Assembly: GCF_025352645.1 (NCBI RefSeq)
Contig: NZ_JANXSO010000106.1
Coordinates: forward strand, 1 to 42,498
From: Iodobacter sp.
GTDB taxonomy: Bacteria; Pseudomonadota; Gammaproteobacteria; Burkholderiales; Chitinibacteraceae
DNA: 42,498 nucleotides
Reading direction: 5' to 3'
The translations under genes were made by a program, and so were the position numbers. Positions 8,913 through 17,099 of this stretch are shown here, piece after piece. Numbering within the stretch: position 1 is the first letter of the stretch; the number at the start of each line of letters is the position of its first letter. A model generated the notes under the pieces. The model did no database searches. It saw only the letters and a program-made list of their open reading frames with translations, and had not been told where the DNA came from.

Positions 8913-9380
8913 ATGGGATTTATTGCAGCACAAAAAAGCGGCGAAAGCTTAGAACCGCTGATTAAAAACAGTGGTTTCTGGCCCGATATCGATATGGCCG
9001 ACGCGCACTTAGCATTACGCGTCGATGGCACAGTCACCGAGCCAAGACTAAGAATGGCGCTGATTGCGGCGATGGCCAGCGCGAATCAAGACCTACGCAA
9101 ATTTAAAGCCAAGCATCTGGCCGATGGCATCCAGAACTTGGCCGAGGTTGAAAGCGAAACACTGGATTGCCAGAGCGTATTAGTCAGCCATTACATCCGC
9201 GCCGTGTACTGCTTAGCCAAGGCCAACCTAACCGAGCGCTACCGTGATTTTGATAGCACCGGCGACGGCCACAATAAGGCGGATCAATTGCTTGACCCTA
9301 TCGAAGACCTACGCCGCGACGCACGTTGGGCGATTCGGGACTTACTCGGATCAAACCGCACCAGTGTCGAGCTGATCTGA
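8913..9380 (+). CDS. L: Head completion/stabilization protein (P2 gpL family)
   Basis: 155 residues (P2 gpL is 169). Connector protein that closes the filled head beneath the portal. ATG at 8913 follows TTAAGGACAGATC, a good ribosome site. Family features: the N-terminal SGFWPDIDMADAHLALRVDG (about 21-40), then LRMALIAAMASANQDLRKFK, and a C-terminal ADQLLDPIEDLRRDARWAIRD (about 123-143, quoted in part). The stop TGA overlaps the ATG of gene X by one base. Confidence 0.93.
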   Translation: MGFIAAQKSGESLEPLIKNSGFWPDIDMADAHLALRVDGTVTEPRLRMALIAAMASANQDLRKFKAKHLADGIQNLAEVESETLDCQSVLVSHYIRAVYCLAKANLTERYRDFDSTGDGHNKADQLLDPIEDLRRDARWAIRDLLGSNRTSVELI

Positions 9381-9586
9381 TGCAGGTTGTAGCCAAGCAA
9401 GGCGACACGCTGGATGACATTTGCTGGCGTATTTACGGCAAAACCGCAGGCGTGACCGAAGCGGCGCTGGCCGCCAATCACCGGCTGGCGGATCTGGGGC
9501 CGATGATTCCGATGGGAACCTTGATCGAGCTGCCCGATGCCATCCCGCCCGAATCTAAAAAAACCATTATTCAACTTTGGGACTAA
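9380..9586 (+). CDS. X: Tail protein X (P2 gpX, LysM-like)
   Basis: 68 residues from the ATG at 9380 overlapping the L stop (TGATG); the longer frame from 9326 runs through L and is not used. P2 gpX is 67 residues. The sequence VVAKQGDTLDDICWRIYGK is a LysM-type start, and PIPMGTLIELPD-like text (here MIPMGTLIELPDA) ends the domain. It is an essential tail protein acting in tail assembly or completion. It is the last structural gene before the lysis cassette. Confidence 0.93.
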   Translation: MQVVAKQGDTLDDICWRIYGKTAGVTEAALAANHRLADLGPMIPMGTLIELPDAIPPESKKTIIQLWD

Positions 9587-9589
9587 GTA

Positions 9590-9958
9590 ATGACTGAACC
9601 AATTACGACCTTCTCCGCCTCTTTTACCGTGTTTTTACTCGCCATTGCGGGCCTGTTCTCAGGGATTCACGCCGACGTACTCATGGGCAGTTTTGCGGGG
9701 GCGGTGGTGTTTATCATGACCGCGCAAAAGCTCAGCGTTTTACAGAAGATCGTTTTCTTTTTAACCGCATTTGTGGCCGGTTGTGTTGCCGCAAAACTGG
9801 TGGCGGATCTGATCGCTATCCCCCTGCCCGCTTCAATTGTGGTGAGCGAAGGCATCGGCGCATTAATCGCTGGGGCCATCAGTATGAAGCTTTTGCAATG
9901 GCTGATTGTACGGGCCGAACACCCCGAGGACTTACTCAACATCAGGGGCAAGAAATGA
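9590..9958 (+). CDS. Putative holin (multi-span inner-membrane protein)
   Basis: 122 residues, largely hydrophobic, with about three to four membrane helices (roughly 10-33, 37-55, 60-77 and 88-108) and a charged C-terminus (RAEHPEDLLNIRGKK). Position directly before a second holin-like gene, an endolysin and spanins makes it a holin or antiholin. In P2 this slot holds Y. Sequence identity to Y is not evident to me, so the role comes from topology and context. The stop overlaps the next ATG by 4 bp. Confidence 0.75.
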   Translation: MTEPITTFSASFTVFLLAIAGLFSGIHADVLMGSFAGAVVFIMTAQKLSVLQKIVFFLTAFVAGCVAAKLVADLIAIPLPASIVVSEGIGALIAGAISMKLLQWLIVRAEHPEDLLNIRGKK

Positions 9959-10443
9959 ACCTCTATTTACTCATCAGCGTGCTGGCCAGCCTCTTTGCCG
10001 CGCTCAGCATTGCCCTATTCAATCGAAACAGCAAAGCCCATAGCCTAAGTATTTGTATTTTTGCTTATGGCTTAACCGTCTATTACGGCCTGACTGCTAT
10101 TCGCCTATTGATGGGCATCACGGCCACCAGTCCAACACACAGCTTTTTACTACTGTTTAGCGGTGTTTATTTCTGCTTTAAGCGCGGCAACGTCAGCGAT
10201 TTATGGGCCGCTTTGGCATGGCCCGTTCAGAAATTTTTAAGCCTCAAAAAGGAACCTCACATTGAACACCTCACCCCAGCTATCCCCACACTTCAGCCTG
10301 CGCGAATTCACCGCCAGCCAAACCGCAGCGCAGTACAACATCGACAACAGCCTGCCCGTAAACATGCTCGAAAACGCGGCGTACACCTGCGAGCAACTCG
10401 AAAAAATCCGAAAGCAGCTCGACAACAAGCCCATTTTTATTAG
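9955..10443 (+). CDS. Second holin-like membrane protein with long overlapping tail
   Basis: 162 residues from the ATG at 9955 (ATGA overlap with the previous gene). Residues 1-95 are typical of small three-helix holins (LLISVLASLFAALSIALFNR, then AYGLTVYYGLTAIRLLMGI, then SFLLLFSGVYFCFKRGNV). Such proteins usually end near 100 residues. Here the frame stays open for about 60 more codons into the endolysin gene, giving a very basic tail (about 113-160, RIHRQPNRS...RKHARKRG). The 182-nt overlap is unusual. The tail may be an accident of a lost stop codon, with function residing in the membrane part. Confidence 0.65.
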   Translation: MNLYLLISVLASLFAALSIALFNRNSKAHSLSICIFAYGLTVYYGLTAIRLLMGITATSPTHSFLLLFSGVYFCFKRGNVSDLWAALAWPVQKFLSLKKEPHIEHLTPAIPTLQPARIHRQPNRSAVQHRQQPARKHARKRGVHLRATRKNPKAARQQAHFY

Positions 10444-10729
10444 TAGCGGCTGGCGTTGCCCGATCCTTAATTCTAAGGTTGGTGGCAGTGCGGGCAGCGA
10501 TCACGCCAAGGCCCGCGCGGTAGATATCCACTGTCCGCAATTTGGCACAGCAAGGCAGATTGCCGAAGCCCTTGTCGCCGCACAGATCGACTTTGACCAG
10601 CTGATTTTAGAGTCTCCCAACACGCCAAGCGCATGGGTACATATTGGCTTTCGTAAAGGGGCCAACCGGCGGCAAGTGCTGACCAAGTTTGCCGGGGATA
10701 AAACCTATTACGTGGGATTGAAATCATGA
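10262..10729 (+). CDS. Endolysin, M15-family peptidase
   Basis: 155 residues. A TTG start is preceded by AAAAAGGAACC at ideal spacing and gives the family N-terminus SPHFSLREFTASQTA. This is a D-Ala-D-Ala carboxypeptidase-like zinc peptidase (Peptidase_M15_3 type) that cuts peptidoglycan cross-links. Zinc and catalytic motifs are visible: GSDHAKARAVDIH (about 80-92, His and Asp ligands) and WVHIGF (about 128-133, third His). P2 itself uses a lysozyme-like K in this slot. No signal peptide is present, so export depends on the holin. Its stop overlaps the Rz-like start by 4 bp. Confidence 0.92.
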   Translation: MNTSPQLSPHFSLREFTASQTAAQYNIDNSLPVNMLENAAYTCEQLEKIRKQLDNKPIFISSGWRCPILNSKVGGSAGSDHAKARAVDIHCPQFGTARQIAEALVAAQIDFDQLILESPNTPSAWVHIGFRKGANRRQVLTKFAGDKTYYVGLKS

Positions 10730-11175
10730 GTTTTTCTAAAATACCGTTCATCGCCTTATTAATCATACTGATTGGTGTGATTGCAAATAACGCGTCCCAT
10801 CGCTACCAAGTGACCGCGCTAAGTATGGAGCTGGAAGCCAGCAAGCAAGAGGCTGCAATCAATTCGGCCCTCTTACAAAATATGCACAAGGTTAATCAAG
10901 CCAACGATATGGCTCAAGCCGATTTACGCAGCAGCATTGAAAGCGTCAACACTGCGCTACTTAAAAACAAACGCGCTATGGAGCAACTTAAAAATGAAAG
11001 CAAAGAAGTCAGGGATTGGGCTGATACTCGCTTGCCTGCTGATGTTATCCGCCTGCGCCAGCGCTCCGAAATCGCCAGCGGTGCAGCTTATCAAGATTGG
11101 TTGTCCCTCCGTGATAGCCTGCCGCCTGCCAGCGATCCAAGCCCAAACCAACGGCGAGCTGAATCTGGCGATTGA
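10726..11175 (+). CDS. Inner-membrane spanin (Rz/LysB-like)
   Basis: 149 residues: an N-terminal membrane anchor (IPFIALLIILIGVIANNASH, about 5-24) followed by a long periplasmic coiled coil (about 30-105) and a Pro-rich end. This is the i-spanin plan, linking inner and outer membranes at the last step of lysis. A smaller lipoprotein gene (10994-11260) starts inside it in another frame, the classical Rz/Rz1 arrangement, which confirms the call. Confidence 0.88.
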   Translation: MSFSKIPFIALLIILIGVIANNASHRYQVTALSMELEASKQEAAINSALLQNMHKVNQANDMAQADLRSSIESVNTALLKNKRAMEQLKNESKEVRDWADTRLPADVIRLRQRSEIASGAAYQDWLSLRDSLPPASDPSPNQRRAESGD

Positions 11176-11260
11176 TGATCTAGAAGCCGCGTGGCATAGC
11201 TGCGCAGCGCAAGTCGATATGGTGCTTAAATGCCAGCAAACCGCTAAGGCCGCCCCATGA
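10994..11260 (+). CDS. Outer-membrane spanin lipoprotein (Rz1/LysC-like)
   Basis: 88 residues from the ATG at 10994, inside the Rz-like gene in another reading frame. The N-terminus MKAKKSGIGLILACLLMLSA ends in a lipobox (LSAC), giving an acylated Cys at residue 21 for outer-membrane anchoring. The body is short, with four further cysteines. The longer frame from 10937 would bury the signal peptide and is rejected. The stop overlaps the start of R by 4 bp. Confidence 0.88.
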   Translation: MKAKKSGIGLILACLLMLSACASAPKSPAVQLIKIGCPSVIACRLPAIQAQTNGELNLAIDDLEAAWHSCAAQVDMVLKCQQTAKAAP

Positions 11261-11718
11261 TTAAGCCCGCCAGCCTGCGCGAATACCTCTCTAAAACGGT
11301 GCGCCACCTTGCCCACAATCCCGACAAGCTGTCTATTTTTATTGATGAAGGCAATCTCATTGCCACAGCGGGCAAGTCGCTCTCTTTTGAGTATCAATAC
11401 ACGCTGAACGCCATCATTCAAGACTACGCCGACCACCCCGACACGATCATGGTGCCGGTGCTGGCTTGGGTAAGCAGCAATCAGCCCGAGCTTTTTAGTC
11501 ATGTAGACAAGCGCCAGAATGGCATTAGCTTTGAAGCGGATATACTGAACCACGACACCATCGATCTTTCAATCAAGATCAATTTGACCGAACGTGTGGT
11601 GATGCGCGAGGTAGACGGCAAGCCCGTCATTACTCATTACGGCGAGCCGCCGCTGGATGAATACACGGGCCAAGATTGGGCTTTATTCTTGCGCGATCAG
11701 CCGTGGCCAACAGCATGA
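11257..11718 (+). CDS. R: Tail completion protein R (P2 gpR family)
   Basis: 153 residues (P2 gpR is 155). Tail completion protein that acts with gpS where the tail meets the head. Family hallmarks: the N-terminus IKPASLREYLSKTVRHLAHN with PDKLSIFIDEG, then GKSLSFEYQYTLNAIIQDYA (about 47-66) and VPVLAWVSSNQPELF. Linked by ATGA overlaps to the spanin gene before it and to S after it. Confidence 0.92.
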   Translation: MIKPASLREYLSKTVRHLAHNPDKLSIFIDEGNLIATAGKSLSFEYQYTLNAIIQDYADHPDTIMVPVLAWVSSNQPELFSHVDKRQNGISFEADILNHDTIDLSIKINLTERVVMREVDGKPVITHYGEPPLDEYTGQDWALFLRDQPWPTA

Positions 11719-12167
11719 GCGAGAATTTTAAGGAGCTGGAAGGCTGGGCTTCTGGCTTACTTGGCAATCTGGACGCCAAAGCATTACGCGGCATGAATAA
11801 GAGCCTCGCTACCGAGCTACGCAAGCGCCAGCAAGCCCACATCGCCGCCAATCAAAACCCCGACGGCACACCCTACGCACCCCGCTTGCCGCAGTTGCGT
11901 AAAAAAGGCGGACGCATCAAGCGCAAGATGTTTGCCAAGCTACGCACCGCTCGCCATCTTAAAACCCAAAGCAATAGCGACGGGGCCACCGTGCATTTTA
12001 GCCCCAGCGCCAACCGCCTTGCTCGCGTTCACCAGTTTGGTTTAGTTGGCCTCGTCAATGCTAAGCGCGGTATCCGGCACAAATACGCGGCGCGTGAATT
12101 GCTGGGGTTTAGTCAAAGCGATGATGAACTGATCGCCGACACCATTCTCAGCCAAATCAGCAAGTAA
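11715..12167 (+). CDS. S: Tail completion protein S (P2 gpS family)
   Basis: 150 residues from the ATG at 11715 (ATGA overlap with R), the same length as P2 gpS; the longer frame from 11676 is rejected. Phage virion morphogenesis family. Recognisable: LRGMNKSLATELRKRQQAHI (about 25-44), NPDGTPYAPR (about 49-58), then basic KKGGRIKRKMFAKLR, and near the end KYAARELLGFSQSD. It caps or completes the tail with gpR. Confidence 0.92.
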   Translation: MSENFKELEGWASGLLGNLDAKALRGMNKSLATELRKRQQAHIAANQNPDGTPYAPRLPQLRKKGGRIKRKMFAKLRTARHLKTQSNSDGATVHFSPSANRLARVHQFGLVGLVNAKRGIRHKYAARELLGFSQSDDELIADTILSQISK

Positions 12168-12186
12168 TGTAAAAGCCCGCCTCACA
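12168..12186 (+). promoter_or_regulatory. Putative Ogr-type late promoter site (P_V)
   Basis: TGT (12168-12170), 13 bases, ACA (12184-12186), in the 65-bp gap between S and V, where P2 has late promoter V. It shares the TC before ACA with the sites at 6119 and 17100. The centre is about 55 bp before the V start codon, so the transcript would have almost no leader if the P2 spacing holds. Confidence 0.5.
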
Positions 12187-12232
12187 CCCACCCGTGCGTG
12201 AACATCGCGCACCGGCGCGGCACTATGGCGCA

Positions 12233-12916
12233 ATGAATCAAACAGCCGAACATTCCCGAATTTTAGAAAGCCTGATCCGCATCGGCACCGTGGCCGAAGT
12301 GGATTGCACTCCCCTTGAGCCACTCTGCCGAGTACAAAGTGGTGAACTACTGACCGACTGGCTGCCATGGGTCACCCCCCGAGCGGGCAAGGTATCGATC
12401 TGGAGTCCACCCAGTATTGGCGAGCAGGTCATGTTATTGAGCCAGTCCGGTGAAGTGGGCGCGGGCGTTGTGTTGCCTGGGCTGTTTTCAGACGCCTTTC
12501 CGACGCCCAGTCATGACCCCAACGTCACTTGCATTGCTTTTCCCGATGGGGCGCTCGTCAGCTACAACCACAGCAGCGGCGCACTGAGTGCCACCGGTAT
12601 CAAAACCGCACTGATTAAAGCCTCGGATCATGTCACCGTTGATTGTCCAGAAACCGAAACCACCGGCAACCTCACCGTCGGCGGGAATCTGAGCGTTAAA
12701 GGCGACAGTGACTTTGAAGGCAAAGCCGCCGTCATGGGCGCGTTTAGCTACGCCGCAGGCATGAGTGGTACCGGTGGCGAGGGTGGCGGCGCGACGACGA
12801 TCACCGGAAATATTACGCACAGTGGCGGTTCACTTATGAGTAATGACGTGATTGTCGATGACCACACTCACAACCTCGTGCAACGAGGCAATGACAGCAC
12901 CGGCGGGCCAATCTAA
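12233..12916 (+). CDS. V: Baseplate spike protein V (P2 gpV family)
   Basis: 227 residues from the ATG at 12233 (MNQTAEHSRILESLIRIGTV); P2 gpV is 211. It forms the trimeric membrane-piercing spike. The OB-fold region has RVQSGELLTDWLPWVTPRAG (about 35-54) and WSPPSIGEQVMLLSQSGE. A beta-helix region follows (repeated short GNLTVGGNLSVKG-type turns, about 145-165). The end carries the DDHTHN motif (about 206-211), whose HxH binds iron at the spike tip in P2. The tail end NDSTGGPI matches the family. Confidence 0.95.
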   Translation: MNQTAEHSRILESLIRIGTVAEVDCTPLEPLCRVQSGELLTDWLPWVTPRAGKVSIWSPPSIGEQVMLLSQSGEVGAGVVLPGLFSDAFPTPSHDPNVTCIAFPDGALVSYNHSSGALSATGIKTALIKASDHVTVDCPETETTGNLTVGGNLSVKGDSDFEGKAAVMGAFSYAAGMSGTGGEGGGATTITGNITHSGGSLMSNDVIVDDHTHNLVQRGNDSTGGPI

Positions 12917-13266
12917 TGGCGGGCCTAAACAAACACAGTGGCCATGCAATTGATGATCTGGCCCATATCCAGCAATCGGTGGCTGATGTGCTCACTACCC
13001 CGCTGGGCAGCCGCCTAATGCGCCGCGACTATGGCTCTGAAATTCCCGCGCTGATCGATCAGCCTTTAAACGGGGCCACCCGCTTACGCGTGATGGCCGC
13101 CACCGCAACCGCACTTAAAAAGTGGGAACCCCGTATCCGCGCCCAGCGCGTCACTTTAGAGCTGGGCCAGCAACACGGCGCACTCAGCGTCACGCTAGAA
13201 GCCGAGCGCATCGATGGCCCGCGCGGCCAGCAGCCGGTGGCGCTTTCTATTCCTCTGCGAGCCTAA
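12916..13266 (+). CDS. W: Baseplate protein W (P2 gpW / T4 gp25-like)
   Basis: 116 residues (P2 gpW is 115). Baseplate wedge component of the gp25 family, sheath-nucleating in contractile tails. The family sequence DLAHIQQSVADVLTTPLGSR (about 14-33) leads into LMRRDYGSEIPALIDQPLN (about 34-52), with the EPR motif in KWEPRIRAQRV. The start overlaps the V stop by one base (TAATG). Confidence 0.95.
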   Translation: MAGLNKHSGHAIDDLAHIQQSVADVLTTPLGSRLMRRDYGSEIPALIDQPLNGATRLRVMAATATALKKWEPRIRAQRVTLELGQQHGALSVTLEAERIDGPRGQQPVALSIPLRA

Positions 13267-13269
13267 GCC

Positions 13270-14169
13270 ATGAAAAGCCAAGAAGTAGACCTCTCCCGCC
13301 TGCCCCCGCCCAACCTCATTGAGGCGCTGGATTTTGAAACGATCTTTAAGGAGCGCAAAGCGGCGCTGATTGCGCTCTACCCCGATGCGGCCGCCGTGCT
13401 TAATCTGGAATCTGAACCACTCACCAAGCTGTTACAAGAAAACGCTTACCGTGAATTGATCCAGCGGCAACGGATTAACGAGCGTGGCGCGGCCTGCATG
13501 TTGGCGTTTAGCCAGGGGAATGATTTAGATCATCTGGTGGCTAATTTTAATGTGCAGCGCTTTATGATTACACCCGCCAATCCAAACGCGGTACCGCCCA
13601 CCGATGCAGTTTTAGAATCCGATGATTCATTACGCGCACGTGGCCAGCGGGCTTTTGAAGGCTTAAGCGTGGCGGGGCCAAGATCCGCTTATATCTTTCA
13701 TGCTTTATCAGCTGACGCCCGCGTGGCCGATGCCAGCGCCATCAGCCCCCAGCCCTGCGAAGTGGTCGTCAGTGTGCTGGCGAATGATGGCGACGGCACA
13801 GCCCCCGCTGATTTGCTTAGCAAGGTAAAGCTAGTGCTGTCAGGTGAAGACGTTAGGCCCGTTGGCGACCGGCTCACCGTACAGTCGGCCAAGATTGTTA
13901 ATTACGCTATCACCGCCGTTTTATATCTTTACCAAGGCCCAGAAAAAGGCCCAATTTTAGAAGCAGCTAGCGCCCAGCTTAAAAAGTACATCAGCACCCA
14001 GCGCCGCATGGGCCGCGATATTCGCCAATCGGCCATCTTTGCCGCGCTGCATGTAGAAGGCGTGCAGCGAGTCGAACTCATATCACCGGCCAGCGACGTG
14101 GTGCTTGATGAAACACAGGCCGCGCACTGCACCGCTGTGGATATCACCGTCGGCGGCATCGATGACTAG
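13270..14169 (+). CDS. J: Baseplate protein J (P2 gpJ family)
   Basis: 299 residues (P2 gpJ is 302). Baseplate_J wedge protein. Visible signatures: VDLSRLPPPNLIEALDFETI near the start, NERGAACMLAFSQGNDLDHL (about 75-94), the central SGVAGPRSAY-like piece (here LSVAGPRSAYIFHALSADAR) and VVVSVLANDGDGTAP (about 158-172). The C-terminus has AALHVEGVQRVELISPASD. It overlaps I by 8 bp. Confidence 0.95.
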   Translation: MKSQEVDLSRLPPPNLIEALDFETIFKERKAALIALYPDAAAVLNLESEPLTKLLQENAYRELIQRQRINERGAACMLAFSQGNDLDHLVANFNVQRFMITPANPNAVPPTDAVLESDDSLRARGQRAFEGLSVAGPRSAYIFHALSADARVADASAISPQPCEVVVSVLANDGDGTAPADLLSKVKLVLSGEDVRPVGDRLTVQSAKIVNYAITAVLYLYQGPEKGPILEAASAQLKKYISTQRRMGRDIRQSAIFAALHVEGVQRVELISPASDVVLDETQAAHCTAVDITVGGIDD

Positions 14170-14710
14170 ATCACTGCTGCCCACCGGCTCAAGCAAATTA
14201 GAACGCGCCATAGCGAGCAGTTGCCAATCAGGCCAAGAATTGCCAATTCTGCTGGCTGCGCTTTGGAATGCCGACACCTGCCCCAAAGCCGCCTTGCCCT
14301 ATTTAGCCTGGGCGTTCTCAGTGGATCGATGGGACGAGAACTGGAGCGAGCCGGTACAGCGGGAAGTGATCCGGCAATCGTTCTTTGTGCATCAGCACAA
14401 GGGCACCATCGGCGCACTTAAGCGCATCGTCGAGCCGCTGGGCTATCGCTTAGAGATCACCGAATGGTGGGAAGAAAACCCCGTCGGCCCGCGTGGCACT
14501 TTCAAACTGGAAGTCAAAACCATAGACCACGGCATTACTGAAGAAACCCAGATCGAGCTGAATTACTTAATAGACGAAGCCAAGCCGCTATCACGCCATC
14601 TGATCGAAATGAATATCAGCGTCGAGCCGCGCGGCTTTATGTATATCGGCGTCGGCCAATACCAGGGCGAAGTCATCAACATCTACCCAAAGGCCAAAGA
14701 CACACCATGA
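14162..14710 (+). CDS. I: Tail protein I (P2 gpI family)
   Basis: 182 residues from the ATG at 14162 (MTRSLLPTGSSKLERAI); P2 gpI is 176. The longer frame from 14105 reads through J and is rejected. Baseplate wedge protein linking the central baseplate to the fibres. Typical text: CPKAALPYLAWAFSVDRWDE (about 41-60), VIRQSFFVHQHKGTIGALKR (about 70-89), and the C-terminal DEAKPLSRHLI. It overlaps H by 4 bp. Confidence 0.95.
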   Translation: MTRSLLPTGSSKLERAIASSCQSGQELPILLAALWNADTCPKAALPYLAWAFSVDRWDENWSEPVQREVIRQSFFVHQHKGTIGALKRIVEPLGYRLEITEWWEENPVGPRGTFKLEVKTIDHGITEETQIELNYLIDEAKPLSRHLIEMNISVEPRGFMYIGVGQYQGEVINIYPKAKDTP

Positions 14711-16530
14711 CCCAAAAATATTTTGCCATCCTCACCCAATACGGCGAGGCCCAAATCGCCGAAGCCACCTCCCAAAAAAAGACCATTCATATTGAAACAA
14801 TGGCCGTAGGTGATGGCGGCGGCCAAGACACCTCCCCCGATGAAAACCAAACTCAGCTGATCAAAGAGAACTACCGCAGCCCTTTAAACTCGCTCAAATC
14901 CGAAGCGGACAAGAATACATTGATTGCCGAACTCATCATTAAAGAGAACGTCGGCGGCTGGTGGATTCGAGAAATGGGGATCTATGACGATAAAGGCGGC
15001 CTGATCGCCGTCGCCAATTGCCCAGCCAGCTACAAGCCACAATTAGAAGAAGGCTCGGGCAAGGTGCAAACTTTGCGCATGGTGTTTGTGGTCAGCAACA
15101 CCGCCGCCGTCACAATCAGCGTCAGCCAAGATATTGGTATCGCTAGCATTGAGTTGGTCGAAGAAACCATGAAGCAGCATATTGCCGATGACGACCCGCA
15201 TTCAAAAGATTATTACAATAAAAAAATCACCGATAAAACCAACGCCGCCCTAAGGCAAGACCTCAGCGACACCGCCCAGCGCGAAGCCAACCGTGCCCGC
15301 GATGAAGCCATCCACCATGCTGACGAAGCAGACACCGCACACAGCCAGGCCGCAGACCCGCACTCGCAATACACCACCGAAGGCGAAACAAGGGGGCTGA
15401 TTCAAGAGCACGTCAACGCACCTAACCCGCACAGTGAGCACTATTACCTGAAGGAGCAAACAAACGAGGTAGTAAACGATGTAATGCGCTCACACCAATC
15501 AGCTGAAGATCCACATCCTCAGTACAACACTTTTGAGCGTATGCGTGATTTTATTGCTGGGGGGCGTCTGACCGCATTCAGGGCCAATTCTCAAATTGGC
15601 GTGGGGGCATTTGCCAGCCAATTAACATCATCGGCCCCCTTGTTTGTTGATGCAGGGATGGTTGTAGGTAATCAATATGCGCCAATTGTAAAACAGTACA
15701 CCGTCGGTGATGCAGGGTGGGCGGGGCTGGTTTCATTTGGATCACTTCGCTATTCAGGCAATCAATTCCCTGCTGCGTGTATCAGTATTTCAAGTGATTC
15801 GGGGGCAGTGACGACTTGGGACTTTTCTCAGGATGGGGCACTTCGTTCTCGATATTACAAAGTAGTCGATGCACAGCAATCAATCAATATCGTTGACTGG
15901 GACTTTAACGGTGTATCCACGCTGCTACGTTGGAAAAATTACGGCGGTGGGCACGTTATCTTTGATGCAAGTTCCAGTCAATCCCCCACCGGCTCGCCTG
16001 TAAATAACCGAGATGCAGAAATGCCATGGGTCAACGCACAACCTGTTCTTATGGGCTGGAATGGCGTAAATACTTTCGGCATGCGGGTGGACTCCTCCCG
16101 TGTTGCCGATAAGCTGGTCGATGGCTCTTTCGGTTTACCCGTTGGCGTCCCCGTCCCATGGCCCAGCAATACCCCGCCCCCTGGCTGGATCTTTTTACAG
16201 GGCCAAGGCATTAACCCTGCGGAAGCCCCTGTTCTGGCTTCGCTATATGGTGCAACTCTTCCCGACCTACGCGGCATGTATATCTCAGGCTGGGATGCAG
16301 GGCGCGGCATTGATCCAGGGCGAACCGTATTGAGCTATCAAGCCGCCAATGTCGGCGAGCACCAACACACCGTGCCCTTTGATGATGGCGGCTGGTTGTC
16401 TTACTCAGGCGGTGGGGGGCAACCAGGTGTTAATTATGTGATAGCGAGAGCGAGGGCCACGGTCGATGGCCCACAGGGCAGAACACACCCAGACAATATT
16501 GCCTTCAATTACATCGTTCGGTGGGGATAA
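14707..16530 (+). CDS. H: Tail fibre protein (P2 gpH-like)
   Basis: 607 residues. Host-recognition fibre. The N-terminal about 150 residues (MTQKYFAILTQYGEAQIAEA, then WWIREMGIYDDKGGLIAVAN) are the DUF3751 phage tail-collar domain that attaches to the baseplate. A linker follows with repeated DPHSQY-type motifs (DDDPHSKDYY, AADPHSQYTT, PNPHSEHYYL, AEDPHPQYNT, about 155-275), typical of trimeric fibre shafts. The distal part ends in a tail-collar domain (GVPVPWPSNTPPPGWIFLQG, about 475-494, then DLRGMYISGWD, GEHQHTVPF and HPDNIAFNYIVRWG). Composition shifts after about residue 285, fitting fibre-tip exchange. The next gene is probably its assembly partner. Confidence 0.93.
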   Translation: MTQKYFAILTQYGEAQIAEATSQKKTIHIETMAVGDGGGQDTSPDENQTQLIKENYRSPLNSLKSEADKNTLIAELIIKENVGGWWIREMGIYDDKGGLIAVANCPASYKPQLEEGSGKVQTLRMVFVVSNTAAVTISVSQDIGIASIELVEETMKQHIADDDPHSKDYYNKKITDKTNAALRQDLSDTAQREANRARDEAIHHADEADTAHSQAADPHSQYTTEGETRGLIQEHVNAPNPHSEHYYLKEQTNEVVNDVMRSHQSAEDPHPQYNTFERMRDFIAGGRLTAFRANSQIGVGAFASQLTSSAPLFVDAGMVVGNQYAPIVKQYTVGDAGWAGLVSFGSLRYSGNQFPAACISISSDSGAVTTWDFSQDGALRSRYYKVVDAQQSINIVDWDFNGVSTLLRWKNYGGGHVIFDASSSQSPTGSPVNNRDAEMPWVNAQPVLMGWNGVNTFGMRVDSSRVADKLVDGSFGLPVGVPVPWPSNTPPPGWIFLQGQGINPAEAPVLASLYGATLPDLRGMYISGWDAGRGIDPGRTVLSYQAANVGEHQHTVPFDDGGWLSYSGGGGQPGVNYVIARARATVDGPQGRTHPDNIAFNYIVRWG

Positions 16531-16534
16531 TCCA

Positions 16535-17095
16535 ATGCTTAAAAATACAATCAAACCAGACAACACCCGCCCAGAGCAGCAGCCAGAAACACTTCCCGCG
16601 AAGCCCGTTTCATTTGATCAAGACGGCTTTGCCAGTCATGACGGCATCGTGGCTTGCTTTTGCCACGATACCCACACGCTCGAATATATCGGCAAGGCTG
16701 AAATGTGGGTGTCTAAAGATTGCGGCTTGCCTGCCGGTGCAGTGCTAGATGGGCCTAAACTCAGGCCCGCTAAAAATAAAACCGTGATTCGGAATAAGGC
16801 CGATCAGTGCTGGGCGCAGATTGAAGACTACCGTAAGATGATTGCTTACCAAACCAACGACGGCGCGGCGCGTTTGATTGATACATTAGGATCGATACCC
16901 GAAGGCTTTACCCTGCTGCCGTATTTTGAAGGCGCAGTCTGGAACGGTAAAAAATGGCTGCCAGCTATTCAGCCCATCCCGCTGGTTTTAGACCCACCGG
17001 CGGCCATCGCTGACGATCAATTACTCGCCTTAAATGAGAAAGTCGAACGACTTGAAAGCTTATTGGCGCAGGTTTTAAATGAAACACCCGCCTAA
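16535..17095 (+). CDS. Putative tail fibre assembly protein (P2 G position)
   Basis: 186 residues from the ATG at 16535 (MLKNTIKPDN), 5 bp after the fibre stop; the longer frame from 16466 runs through the fibre gene. It occupies the P2 G (fibre chaperone) position. The middle and C-terminal part (GKAEMWVSKDCGLPAGAVLD, about 48-67; KADQCWAQIEDYRKMIAYQT; YFEGAVWNGKKWLPA) resembles fibre-tip/assembly proteins that carry a short substrate-mimicking segment. A C-terminal heptad run (LALNEKVERLESLLAQVL) suggests oligomerisation. Function is by position and general resemblance. Confidence 0.65.
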   Translation: MLKNTIKPDNTRPEQQPETLPAKPVSFDQDGFASHDGIVACFCHDTHTLEYIGKAEMWVSKDCGLPAGAVLDGPKLRPAKNKTVIRNKADQCWAQIEDYRKMIAYQTNDGAARLIDTLGSIPEGFTLLPYFEGAVWNGKKWLPAIQPIPLVLDPPAAIADDQLLALNEKVERLESLLAQVLNETPA

Positions 17096-17099
17096 GCTT

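Noticed and set aside
10473-10766. Minus-strand ORF opposite the endolysin and spanin genes
   Set aside because: No coding character or family match, and it lies fully antisense to well-supported lysis genes.
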